Source: JAAFHB01 sp963677935 (GTDB taxonomy: Bacteria; Bacteroidota; Bacteroidia; Bacteroidales; Prolixibacteraceae). From it: a DNA stretch of 64,000 nucleotides. A program made the position numbers and the translations under genes. The notes under the pieces are model-generated. The model had not been told where the DNA came from. It worked only from the letters and a program-made list of their open reading frames with translations, and searched no databases. Below, piece after piece: positions 26,326 through 34,865 of the stretch. The stretch's first letter is position 1; each line of letters starts with the position of its first letter. The stretch covers positions 3,658,001 to 3,722,000 of the forward strand of contig CAXXEH010000003.1 in NCBI GenBank assembly GCA_963677935.2, in the 5' to 3' direction.

Positions 26326-27606
26326 ATGAATTTGAAAAATAGATTGATATTAATATTTATTTTTTTTGAATTTGCGGTCAGCTCGTTTGCCCAAAATGGG
26401 AATAAGGTTTCAGTTCAGAAACAAAACCATCCCGATGTGAGCTGGTGGCAGGAGGCACGGTTTGGGATGTTTATCCATTGGGGGGTCTATTCCATCCCTG
26501 CACGTGGTGAATGGCTGATGTACCAGGAGCATGTCCCTTTTTCAGAATATGCAACCCTGGCAGATCAATTTAATCCAAAGGATTTCAACCCTAAGGAGTG
26601 GGTTGCCAAGGCAAAGGAAGCCGGGATGAAATATGTTGTTCTGACTACCCGGCATCACGATGGATTTTGCCTGTTTGATAGCAAAGCCTCCGATTTTACC
26701 TCTGTTAAAACGGGTGCGAAACGCGATCTTGTCAGGGAATTTGCTGATGCATGCCATGAAGCCGGTATGCGAATGGGATTTTATTATTCGCTGATGGACT
26801 GGCATTTTCCGGGAGTACTGCCGCTGGGAGTTCCTGTTTCTGAATCAACAATGAAATTGGTTGCAGATCAGGCTTATGCTCAGGTTCAGGAATTGCTTTC
26901 CAATTATGGGAAAGTAGATATTTTGTGGTTTGATGGATGCAACCCCAATGATCCTTTACGGTGGAGATCGCAGCAGATCCTCGATATGGCACGGAAACTG
27001 CAACCCGAAATCCTGATCAATGACCGGGCTGCTCTTCCGGGTGATTTCTCGACACCTGAAAATGTCGTAGCGGCACAACCCAGACCCTGGGAATCGTGCT
27101 TTTGCATGAACAGGACATGGGGGTATGCCCGTTATGACCGCAATTATAAACCTGTTCACGAAATCCTACGACTGCTTGCATCATGTTCTTCGCAAAACGG
27201 TAATTTTCTGTTGAATGTCAGCCCCGACGGGGAAGGGGTGATACCAATTGAACAGGCTGAGATTCTGGCCAGTATTGGAAAGTGGATGAAAGTGAACGGG
27301 AAAGCGCTTTATGGCGCAGGTCCATCTCCGATAGGCGCCCCCAACCTGGGAATGGCCACAAGAGTAAAAGATAAGGTTTATCTCCTTATACAAAGATGGC
27401 CTGGCTCAACAGTCCCAATCGCATGGTGTGGCTCAAAAGTGAAATCGGCCTGTCTGCTGGCGACGGGGCAGTATGCAAGGATAGAGCAAAAAGGGGACCG
27501 CGTTTGGCTGCACGATATGCCTCAATATCCACCTGATCCGTGGTTAAGTGTTATCGAGTTGACTTTTGATGGTGAGCCGCGCCCTTCGGTCCCTGCTTAC
27601 CGGTAG
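26326..27606 (+). CDS. GH29 alpha-L-fucosidase, secreted
   Basis: The 426-residue enzyme has a signal peptide (about 1-22) and the GH29 barrel: ARFGMFIHWGVYSIPARGEW, VVLTTRHHDGFCLFDSK, and the nucleophile motif VDILWFDG with Asp203. Its length fits the single-domain GH29 forms that lack a long C-terminal sandwich. A short beta-rich tail remains at about 340-426. It should release alpha-linked L-fucose from glycan ends in the periplasm or outside the cell. The acid/base Glu cannot be assigned by eye. It lies 111 bp after the GDPD-fusion gene and 59 bp before the second GH28-like gene, all on the plus strand, so the three may be co-expressed. Confidence 0.94.
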   Translation: MNLKNRLILIFIFFEFAVSSFAQNGNKVSVQKQNHPDVSWWQEARFGMFIHWGVYSIPARGEWLMYQEHVPFSEYATLADQFNPKDFNPKEWVAKAKEAGMKYVVLTTRHHDGFCLFDSKASDFTSVKTGAKRDLVREFADACHEAGMRMGFYYSLMDWHFPGVLPLGVPVSESTMKLVADQAYAQVQELLSNYGKVDILWFDGCNPNDPLRWRSQQILDMARKLQPEILINDRAALPGDFSTPENVVAAQPRPWESCFCMNRTWGYARYDRNYKPVHEILRLLASCSSQNGNFLLNVSPDGEGVIPIEQAEILASIGKWMKVNGKALYGAGPSPIGAPNLGMATRVKDKVYLLIQRWPGSTVPIAWCGSKVKSACLLATGQYARIEQKGDRVWLHDMPQYPPDPWLSVIELTFDGEPRPSVPAYR

Positions 27607-27665
27607 ATAATCACTTGATACGGAAAATGACTCCAATAAATTGCTAATTTTTAACTGATAATCAA

Positions 27666-29222
27666 ATGATTTCCAAGATTTCCTTAACTTTCCTTTTCTT
27701 AATTTCAATAACGCTGACCATTTCGGCGAAACCAATCTATTATAATGTGCTGGATTTTGGCGCAAAGGGTGATGGTAAAACCAATAATACAAAGGCAATC
27801 AACGCCGCTGTTGAGGCTGCTGCAAAGAATGGAGGGGGAACGGTTTATTTTCCTGCCGGTGATTTTCTTTCGTTTACGATTCGGATGAAAAGTAAAATCA
27901 CCCTTTTTCTGGACCAGGGGGCTGTGCTGATCGGGGACCAGGAGGTGAATGGCATAGGATATGACTTGCCAGAAGCCGATGCCTGGTATAAAAAATTTCA
28001 GGATTTTGGGCATAGTTACTGGAAAAACAGTCTGATTTATGGCGATAGTCTGCGCGACATTGCGATCACCGGAAACGGAATGATCTGGGGCAAAGGATTG
28101 TATACCTACGACAAGCCAGGCATCAAAGGGTCAGGAAATAAGGCAATCGGATTGAAAAATTGCTTCAACGTTACCATCAGGGATGTCTCCATACTTCACG
28201 GAGGCCATTTTTGTATTCTGGCTACAGGAGTCGATAATCTGACCATCGATAATGTACGTGCCGATGCCGACCGCGATGCATTCGATATCGATTGCTGCAA
28301 AAATGTTCGCATCTCAAACTGTAACATCAACTCACCTACCGACGACGGGCTTTGCTTAAAATCGTCGTTCGGACTTGGTTATGCAAAGGCTACAGAGAAT
28401 GTTACCATCACCAATTGCCAGGTGTATGGTTATGATCACGGCACTCTGATGGACGGAACGTTCAAGAAAGAGTTCAAGGATGAGGATCCGAAAGCAAATC
28501 ACAGTATTACGGGCCGATTGAAAATGGGAACTGAATCAAACGGAGGGTTCCGGAATATCACCGTTTCCAATTGTGTTTTTGAACATTCGCGTGGGATCTG
28601 TATCGAAACTGCCGACGGAGGTTTAATTGAGGATGTGGTAATCAATGGTATTACGATGCGCGACGTGACCGATACTCCATTCTTTATCCGGCTAAATGCC
28701 CGGATGAGGGGTCCGGAAGGGACACCCGTAGGTGTTTGCAGACGCATTACCCTCAGTAATATCATTGTTTACGATGTTGGTGGACGTACAAAGTTCCCCG
28801 GATTGGGTGCAGGCATGGTGATTGGGATTCCGGGTCATTATATTGAAGATCTGACACTGAGCAATATCCGGATTATTTGCCGGGGAGGGAGTTCAAAAGA
28901 GGCGATTAACCAGGAGGTTCCCCAAAACATCGACGTATACCCCGATCCATATCGCTGGCACACTTTGCCCGCTTACGGGATGTATTTCCGTTACGTAAAA
29001 GGGTTGAGCGTGAGCAATGTCGTTTTGAGCTATATGAATCGTGATGAACGTCCTCCCTTTGTGTTGGATGATGTTCACAATGCGAGCTTTTACCATATTG
29101 ATGCACAAAAAGGGGATGGCGCGCCTCAGTTTATTCTCAAAAATGTAACCAACTTCTCAACACACCAAGTGAAAGGTGTTGAGGATACAAAACTGGAAAA
29201 GGTTGAAAAGCGGGAACTTTAG
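27666..29222 (+). CDS. GH28-like beta-helix glycosidase, secreted (2)
   Basis: The 518-residue protein (signal peptide about 1-21) opens with YYNVLDFGAKGDGKTNNTKA and GTVYFPAGDF, like the GH28 family. Beta-helix coils follow, with RDAFDIDCCKNVRISNCNIN and SPTDDGLCLKSSF containing the DD pair. As in the protein at 22399, the GHG position reads MGTESNGGF, so both belong to the same divergent subgroup. An insertion around DGTFKKEFKDEDPKA is not in the first protein. It probably cleaves uronic-acid-linked or rhamnogalacturonan-type bonds, as inferred from the fold. It faces the T9SS-sorted gene across a 49-bp gap. Confidence 0.88.
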   Translation: MISKISLTFLFLISITLTISAKPIYYNVLDFGAKGDGKTNNTKAINAAVEAAAKNGGGTVYFPAGDFLSFTIRMKSKITLFLDQGAVLIGDQEVNGIGYDLPEADAWYKKFQDFGHSYWKNSLIYGDSLRDIAITGNGMIWGKGLYTYDKPGIKGSGNKAIGLKNCFNVTIRDVSILHGGHFCILATGVDNLTIDNVRADADRDAFDIDCCKNVRISNCNINSPTDDGLCLKSSFGLGYAKATENVTITNCQVYGYDHGTLMDGTFKKEFKDEDPKANHSITGRLKMGTESNGGFRNITVSNCVFEHSRGICIETADGGLIEDVVINGITMRDVTDTPFFIRLNARMRGPEGTPVGVCRRITLSNIIVYDVGGRTKFPGLGAGMVIGIPGHYIEDLTLSNIRIICRGGSSKEAINQEVPQNIDVYPDPYRWHTLPAYGMYFRYVKGLSVSNVVLSYMNRDERPPFVLDDVHNASFYHIDAQKGDGAPQFILKNVTNFSTHQVKGVEDTKLEKVEKREL

Positions 29223-29271
29223 TGCCGATAAAGTCCCCTTTTCAATAATCTTATATCTCCGAAGAAGTTTT

Positions 29272-30351
29272 CTAAATCTTGACTACTTTGCGGATAATAA
29301 CCTGTTTGTCAAAAGTAAACCGTATAAAATATACTCCAGAGGTTAAACTGTACATCATTGAATTAAGTTCGCCTGTATGCAAACCAACGGGTTGTGTCCG
29401 GGTATTAAAAAGCCAGCCAATGTTTTTCCCGGCCGTGGAATAGAGTTCAATAGAAACAGGTAATGGTTCAGTCAAAGAATAACTGTAGGTCAATTTGTCA
29501 ATAAAGGGATTTGGCGAAAGGGTGACAGAAACCTCAGGCTTTGTTAATGGAGTGGCAGGATCAACCGATTTGGGAGAAACATTTGTTCCGGTTAGCGAAC
29601 CGCTTTTAATCTGACTCTGTTGCGTATTGGTAAATGCAAGTTTTGTGATTTGCAATGCGCCTCCGACAGCCTGGTTTTCGGATATGGTCAGACTAACTAA
29701 CGGATATCTGTAACCGGTTGCAAACCAACTGTATTTTGTGACATTTACATCAGTCATACCACACATGTTGATTTGCAACCCTTTTTTAACAGACTTTACC
29801 CTCAGGGTATTTTGGATAATTCCATCAGGTAGAATTAAGGTGCCGTAGCCATCTGCAGTTACAACATGGTCTCCAAAAAAATCAATTTTATTTGTCTCAT
29901 TATCATTATAATAAGCAATGGCAATAAAATGGTCACTGAACTGATCGCCATACGAAAAGGGATATTTCATTTTGACTACCGGATCAGAATAGGCGAGGGT
30001 TAATTTTAATGCCGTATTTTCGTAGCCACACTCCTCAAGCGAAGTAGCGGTTGTGTTCATAAAAAAATCGTATCCGTTCTCGTTAAGAGAAAGATTGTAA
30101 TTAGCTGCACCGGTCAGTTTTTGCTCGGCAGCGTTCTGCATGTTGCTCACCTGACTTTTTCCCGTATATTGAATACCGGAAAAATCCCAGATCTGATTTG
30201 AACCTCCATTCCCGGGATCGGGAAACTGAATCTCCCGAAAGGTATAAGAATCTCCTGCGACAAGTGTGTTGTTCGAAAAGGTCAAAGATGTTTGGGCGTA
30301 TAAACCGAACGACAGGAGAAATAGCAGGAAGGTATAAAAAATGATTTTCAT
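29272..30351 (-). CDS. Secreted protein with type IX secretion sorting tail, function unknown
   Basis: I place the start at 30351, where MKIIFYTFLLFLLSFGLYAQ forms a clean signal peptide, not at the ATG 21 bp upstream. The 359-residue protein has a beta-rich body with no enzymatic motif that I recognise. The last 80 residues (SVTLSPNPFIDKLTY, IELYSTAGKNIG, LTSGVYFIRFTFD and a final IIRKVVKI) form a Por/type A C-terminal sorting domain. The product should be exported by the type IX system and retained at the cell surface. It is the only such tail I see in the window. A strong terminator at 30422 isolates it from the upstream GH20 gene. Confidence 0.88.
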   Translation of the reverse strand: MKIIFYTFLLFLLSFGLYAQTSLTFSNNTLVAGDSYTFREIQFPDPGNGGSNQIWDFSGIQYTGKSQVSNMQNAAEQKLTGAANYNLSLNENGYDFFMNTTATSLEECGYENTALKLTLAYSDPVVKMKYPFSYGDQFSDHFIAIAYYNDNETNKIDFFGDHVVTADGYGTLILPDGIIQNTLRVKSVKKGLQINMCGMTDVNVTKYSWFATGYRYPLVSLTISENQAVGGALQITKLAFTNTQQSQIKSGSLTGTNVSPKSVDPATPLTKPEVSVTLSPNPFIDKLTYSYSLTEPLPVSIELYSTAGKNIGWLFNTRTQPVGLHTGELNSMMYSLTSGVYFIRFTFDKQVIIRKVVKI

Positions 30352-30421
30352 CTTGTAAGTTTTAGATTGCATACGATCAATCGGAAACCCAATTTTTTGG
30401 TGTTATAAATATACAAAAAAA

Positions 30422-30467
30422 TCTTCAGTTAACGGGAAAATTTGCAAATTTTCCCGTTAACTGAAGA
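30422..30467 (-). terminator. Perfect 23-bp palindrome acting as terminator of the GH20/DUF5009 unit
   Basis: The arms 30422-30444 and 30445-30467 are exact complements with no spacer. On the minus strand the hairpin is followed by ATTTTTTG, a T6 run. It lies 115 bp after the GH20 stop. Confidence 0.75.
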
Positions 30468-30516
30468 ACATTTGATCAGGAACGATTTATTTTCGCGACT
30501 GCCGGGGGAAGCCCAG

Positions 30517-30586
30517 AGATTCTTCGCTACACTTTGTTTCGCTCAGAATAACAATTGTTTAGATAAAAAGGATAACTTGTTGTCAT
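30517..30586. repeat. MITE-like intergenic repeat, simple form
   Basis: The segment begins with AGATTCTTCGCTACACT and ends with AACTTGTTGTCAT, matching 60779-60830 and 60891-60903 of the composite copy but without the central palindrome and distal arm. Its right end supplies the stop codon of the GH20 gene. Confidence 0.7.
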
Positions 30587-32253
30587 AGCGCCTTTTTTTC
30601 TTTCAATGCCTTAGTATCGCGGTATTCTCCCTTGTAATAATTAATTCCTATTGCATCATATCTTTTACCCAATTCCTTCAGCCGGAGAACGAAATCTTCA
30701 AAGTTTTTCTGATTATCTGGGGTCCAGCCCGTTTCTGCAATTGCGAAGGTCCGCGGGTAAGCCATAAATTCCAAAATTTCGGGCGTAGGTATTTGTTCAC
30801 TCCACAAACATCCCTGAAGTCCAAGAATATGCTTTTGCTCTTCAGCGGTCAGCTCTTTGGGTGTCGGATTGTAGCCGTAAACCATTTCAAGAGGGACGTA
30901 TCCTCCAAGTGCAAGTGGCTGACCATCATGATTCTCACTTTGGTAGTAGCAAAAATAGGTATATTTCCCCGGGGTCATTATTACATTATGACCTGTTCTG
31001 GCAGCTTCAATACCTCCATTTTCACCACGCCATGACATCACCGTTGCTCCCGGTGCCAGCCCGCCTTCAAGGATCTCATCCCATCCGATAATATTGCGCC
31101 CTTTGGAGCTTACAAACTTTTCAATCCGTTTGATGAAATAACTCTGAAGTTCCATCTCGTTTTTGAGCCCTTCGTCCTTCATCCTTTTCTGACATTTTGG
31201 GCACTTCTCCCAACGCTTTTTCGGGCACTCATCTCCACCTATGTGTATATATTTTGAGGGGAAAAGATCCATCACCTCTGTAAGTACATCCTGTATAAAT
31301 TTAAATACCTGATCGTTACCTGCGCAAAAGACATCTTCTTCAACTCCCCATAATTTTCGCACCTCGAATGGCCCTCCCGTACACGACAATTCAGGATACG
31401 ATGTAAGTGCCGCAATTGCATGACCCGGCATTTCGATCTCGGGGATCACTGTGATAAATTTAGATCCGGCATATTTTACAATATCCCTGACCTCATTCTG
31501 GGTATAGAATCCTCCGTAAGGGATTCCGTCAAAGGTATTATTTGTCTTTTTTTGTTGACCGGCAACGGTCTCTTTACGATAGGCGCCGATCTCGGTAAGC
31601 CGGGGATATTTTTTGATTTCAATCCTCCATCCCTGATCCTCCGTAAGGTGCCAATGAAAGGTGTTCATCTTGTGCAGGGCAAGCATATCGATATACCGTT
31701 TTATGCTGGCAATTGGGAAAAGGTGCCGTCCAACATCCAGATGCATCCCCCGGTAGGCAAAACGGGGTTCATCGGCTATTTCACACGCCGGCAGTGAAAG
31801 CTTTATCCCTTTAATGACACTGTTTTTTTCAACCTCAACAGGAAGTAATTGGCGGATCGATTGAATACCATAAAACAGACCAACTGCAGTTTTTGCCCGT
31901 AAGGTGACTCCCTTTGTTGTAACTGAAAGATGATACCCTTCATCGTTTTTTATTGAGGGGTCAAGAGACATAAACACAGATCCATTGGCGGGCTTTTTCC
32001 CATCGGCAATCGAAAGGGGATAACCTGTGGGATTTTTTACCAAAAGGGCCAGCAGATCGGCAGAAAGTTCTGTTTCACTGTTTAAGGGTGAAACTATAAT
32101 TTTCGTCTTTTCAGAAAAAGTAAAACTTCCTGCCTTTAAGGAAAATGATACAGGCGCAGGAATGATGGAATAAGCTTTCTCTTCTCCTGATACAGGTTTC
32201 AGCATCAGGCTGAATAGCAAAATGATAATGGTTGTCAAATTGAAGTTTTTCAT
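30583..32253 (-). CDS. GH20 beta-N-acetylhexosaminidase, secreted
   Basis: The 556-residue protein has a signal peptide (about 1-23) and a GH20b N-terminal domain (IIPAPVSFSLKAGSF to about 160). The GH20 barrel starts at RFAYRGMHLDVGRHLFP. The catalytic pair is Asp341-Glu342 in YIHIGGDECPKKRWEKC, with Asp stabilising the oxazolinium intermediate and Glu as acid. It removes terminal beta-linked GlcNAc or GalNAc. The stop codon falls within the intergenic repeat at 30517-30586. The DUF5009 gene lies 67 bp upstream on the same strand, a pairing seen in Bacteroidota hexosamine loci. The terminator at 30422 closes the unit. Confidence 0.96.
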   Translation of the reverse strand: MKNFNLTTIIILLFSLMLKPVSGEEKAYSIIPAPVSFSLKAGSFTFSEKTKIIVSPLNSETELSADLLALLVKNPTGYPLSIADGKKPANGSVFMSLDPSIKNDEGYHLSVTTKGVTLRAKTAVGLFYGIQSIRQLLPVEVEKNSVIKGIKLSLPACEIADEPRFAYRGMHLDVGRHLFPIASIKRYIDMLALHKMNTFHWHLTEDQGWRIEIKKYPRLTEIGAYRKETVAGQQKKTNNTFDGIPYGGFYTQNEVRDIVKYAGSKFITVIPEIEMPGHAIAALTSYPELSCTGGPFEVRKLWGVEEDVFCAGNDQVFKFIQDVLTEVMDLFPSKYIHIGGDECPKKRWEKCPKCQKRMKDEGLKNEMELQSYFIKRIEKFVSSKGRNIIGWDEILEGGLAPGATVMSWRGENGGIEAARTGHNVIMTPGKYTYFCYYQSENHDGQPLALGGYVPLEMVYGYNPTPKELTAEEQKHILGLQGCLWSEQIPTPEILEFMAYPRTFAIAETGWTPDNQKNFEDFVLRLKELGKRYDAIGINYYKGEYRDTKALKEKKAL

Positions 32254-32320
32254 AGCTGGAAGCTTCTTTTTAGTTAAACGGTAAAAATAGAGGATTTTGC
32301 GAACTACATTTTATTGTCAA

Positions 32321-33454
32321 TCATACTTTCAGGAAGATCTTCTTTTTATAGAGTATGTACAGGAATACCCAGCCAATTGTGGTTATTCCAACACCATTGA
32401 TAAACGTTGCCCATGATCCGGGGAGAAGGTCAATAATTCCGCCAAAGAAAAATTTAGTAGCCAGTTTGAAATTAATTATTTTCAAAGCAAGGTAAATGGT
32501 TATTGGGTTCATCCCTATCACCACAAAAAAGAAGGTCCATTTTGTGTATTGCCAAACATCGATAACAAGGTAAAAGAGCGCAAAAAGAAGAAGGCTCAGT
32601 CCACCCACTAAACAGACAAAAGAGCTGGTCCATAAGTTTTTATTAATTGGAAAGGCAATATCCCAGATCATTCCGGTAATCATGAGCGCTATTGCCGACA
32701 AAACCAGATAGAGTACTTTGCGCAGCGGCTTATCATGCAGGTATTTCGACAGCATAAATTCACCCGTGAACATCCCAAGCAAGGCTGTCCCTATTGCAGG
32801 TAAAGTAGCCAATAACCCTTCGGGATCGTGGTTGGGATTACCCTGATAAAATTTGCCTGGAAGCAGATGACGATCAAGATAACTGGTTAGGTTTCCTTCC
32901 TGAGAGAAGATGTCGGTTGAGCCAAGGTCATGAGCCGGAAAAAGAAGCAGCAACAGCCAGTAACCGATCAGAAGTCCCCAGAACCAGACTATCCTAAACC
33001 GGAGGCTGGTGTTTAAAAAGATTAAAGAGGCAAACATCCATGCCAGACCAATTCTTGCCAGGACACTCGCATACCGTAAATTGGCAAAATCGAACCTGAT
33101 ACCATTATTAACATAGATAAATCCAAGAAAACCCAGGATCAACGCCCGCGAGAGGATATGGCTATAAATCGACATACGGCTATCATTCCGGGCTATCCGG
33201 TTTGCCACTGAAAATGGGAAGGCTATTCCGGCAATAAAGAGAAAGAGCGGGAAAATCATATCTTCAAAATGGAATCCATGCCAGGGTACATGCTCCTGTT
33301 GTTCTGCCCACCATTGAAGAACAGGCCAACCTGTAAGTTGACCAAGACCTACAAAAATGGCCCCTCCACCTATAATCCAGAACATATCAAATCCACGCAG
33401 TGCATCCAGCGACACCAATCGGTTTAAAACAGGTTTGTTTTGGGTTTCCATCAT
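32321..33454 (-). CDS. DUF5009/NagX-like membrane acyltransferase-type protein
   Basis: The 377-residue integral membrane protein starts with RLVSLDALRGFDMFWIIGGG, the signature of the heparan-alpha-glucosaminide N-acetyltransferase/NagX group (DUF5009). About ten hydrophobic segments follow. The HGFHFEDMIFPLFLFIAG loop contains a conserved His in this family that is implicated in transmembrane acetyl transfer. A second ATG three bases in (33451) is equally possible as start. Co-orientation with GH20 suggests it handles amino sugars released by the hexosaminidase, through acetylation or uptake. Transport by this family is not proven. It precedes the hexosaminidase in transcription. Confidence 0.92.
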   Translation of the reverse strand: MMETQNKPVLNRLVSLDALRGFDMFWIIGGGAIFVGLGQLTGWPVLQWWAEQQEHVPWHGFHFEDMIFPLFLFIAGIAFPFSVANRIARNDSRMSIYSHILSRALILGFLGFIYVNNGIRFDFANLRYASVLARIGLAWMFASLIFLNTSLRFRIVWFWGLLIGYWLLLLLFPAHDLGSTDIFSQEGNLTSYLDRHLLPGKFYQGNPNHDPEGLLATLPAIGTALLGMFTGEFMLSKYLHDKPLRKVLYLVLSAIALMITGMIWDIAFPINKNLWTSSFVCLVGGLSLLLFALFYLVIDVWQYTKWTFFFVVIGMNPITIYLALKIINFKLATKFFFGGIIDLLPGSWATFINGVGITTIGWVFLYILYKKKIFLKV

Positions 33455-33546
33455 ACAAATTCTTAGAGATTCTTAAGATTATTCAGTTCCTTTTTCAAAG
33501 TTATACTTTTTTCAGATGATACTTTTTTTTTCTTAATTTTAAGGTG

Positions 33547-33608
33547 AATATTTAATGTGCTTTATCCAAAATAGCTGAAGTTATTGGCGTTCTTCAATTA
33601 TATTTTTA
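33547..33608 (+). promoter_or_regulatory. Shared promoter/operator block, copy B
   Basis: This copy aligns without gaps to 24000-24061: AATATTTAATGTGC, GAAGTTATTG and TATTTTTA lie at identical offsets. It ends 77 bp before the ATG at 33686 and so precedes the long plus-strand cluster. Confidence 0.65.
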
Positions 33609-33685
33609 GCGGGTTTCATTCGTGAAATTTTGGACGTTAAAAAGTGTGTTAAAAACTGTTTGCTAACTAAATACAAAAGATTAAT

Positions 33686-34858
33686 ATGAGAATTTTAAAA
33701 ACTATAAAATCAATCCTGTTATTGATGTTCTTAGGTTTAAACATTCATGGATATGCACAGGAGGATATGTTGTGCCGTGGCAAGTACTGGACCGAAGATC
33801 AGGGGAATATGATGATGAAAAAGTTTTCTTCGGAGTGGAACAGCCGGGAATCGTGGGAAAAAAGGGCGACCGTTATCCGGAATGGCATAATTGATGGGAT
33901 GAAACTCAATCAAATGCCCAAAGTGAACAGCGAGATCAAATTAATCGTAAACAATACCCACAAAGGGGATGGCTACATTGTCGAGAATGTTGCATTTGAG
34001 AGTTTTCCCGGATTTTACGTGACGGGTAATATCTATCGCCCTGCGAATCCCGGGAAGAAATGTGCAGCGATTCTCACCCCTCACGGTCATTGGGACAACA
34101 GGCGTTTTATGGCAGAGGCTCAAACCCGATGCGCTGCTTTTGCCAAAATGGGTGCAATTGTTTTTATTTATGATATGGTGGGGTATGCCGACTCACGTCA
34201 GGTGACACATGATATTCCGATTGCTTTGCTTTTGCAGACGTGGAACAGCCAGCGTGTACTTGATTATTTGCTTTCGCGACCCGATGTCGACCCTGAAAGA
34301 ATCGGAATTACAGGTGAATCGGGTGGTGGAACTCAAACCATCATGTTGACCGCTATTGATAACCGGATTAAGGTTTCGGTTCCTGTAGTAATGGTATCGG
34401 CTCATTTCTTTGGCGGTTGCAACTGCGAAAGCGGTATGCCGGTTCATAAAAGTAAAAATCATCAAACCAACAATGTTGAAATTGCTGCACTTTGTGCGCC
34501 CAGACCCATGTTACTAATCTCGGATGGGAGCGACTGGACCAGCAACACACCGCGCATAGAGTATCCTTACATTCAAAAGGTTTACGCCTTATATAATGCA
34601 GAGCACAAAATCGAGAACGCCCACTTTCCTGCCGAAGTCCACGATTACGGATACAACAAAAGGTCAGTTGCCTACACCTTTCTCGCCCGTCACCTGAATT
34701 TAAGCCTAAGTAAGATTCCATATAAAAACGGATTCGACGAAAGCTTTATAAAAATATTAACGGATGATGAACTCAGGGTTTTTACCAGGGAGCACCCCAT
34801 CCCTGCAAATGCACTGCAAGGGAATGAAGCTGTATTGAAATATCTGAATCTGAAATAA
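33686..34858 (+). CDS. Secreted alpha/beta-hydrolase, acetylxylan-esterase/DLH-like
   Basis: The 390-residue protein has a signal peptide (about 1-24) and an alpha/beta-hydrolase core. Nucleophile Ser212 is in ITGESGGGTQT, the acid is in ISDGSDW (Asp280 or Asp283), and His319 is in AEVHDYG. A GGCNCESGMP loop after the nucleophile, with paired cysteines, is typical of a Bacteroidota/Planctomycetota group annotated as acetylxylan esterases or dienelactone-hydrolase-like. It probably removes acyl esters from a glycan. It opens the collinear plus-strand cluster and is followed after 7 bp by the DUF3748 gene. Copy B of the shared promoter block lies upstream. Confidence 0.87.
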   Translation: MRILKTIKSILLLMFLGLNIHGYAQEDMLCRGKYWTEDQGNMMMKKFSSEWNSRESWEKRATVIRNGIIDGMKLNQMPKVNSEIKLIVNNTHKGDGYIVENVAFESFPGFYVTGNIYRPANPGKKCAAILTPHGHWDNRRFMAEAQTRCAAFAKMGAIVFIYDMVGYADSRQVTHDIPIALLLQTWNSQRVLDYLLSRPDVDPERIGITGESGGGTQTIMLTAIDNRIKVSVPVVMVSAHFFGGCNCESGMPVHKSKNHQTNNVEIAALCAPRPMLLISDGSDWTSNTPRIEYPYIQKVYALYNAEHKIENAHFPAEVHDYGYNKRSVAYTFLARHLNLSLSKIPYKNGFDESFIKILTDDELRVFTREHPIPANALQGNEAVLKYLNLK

Positions 34859-34865
34859 TTCCGAA

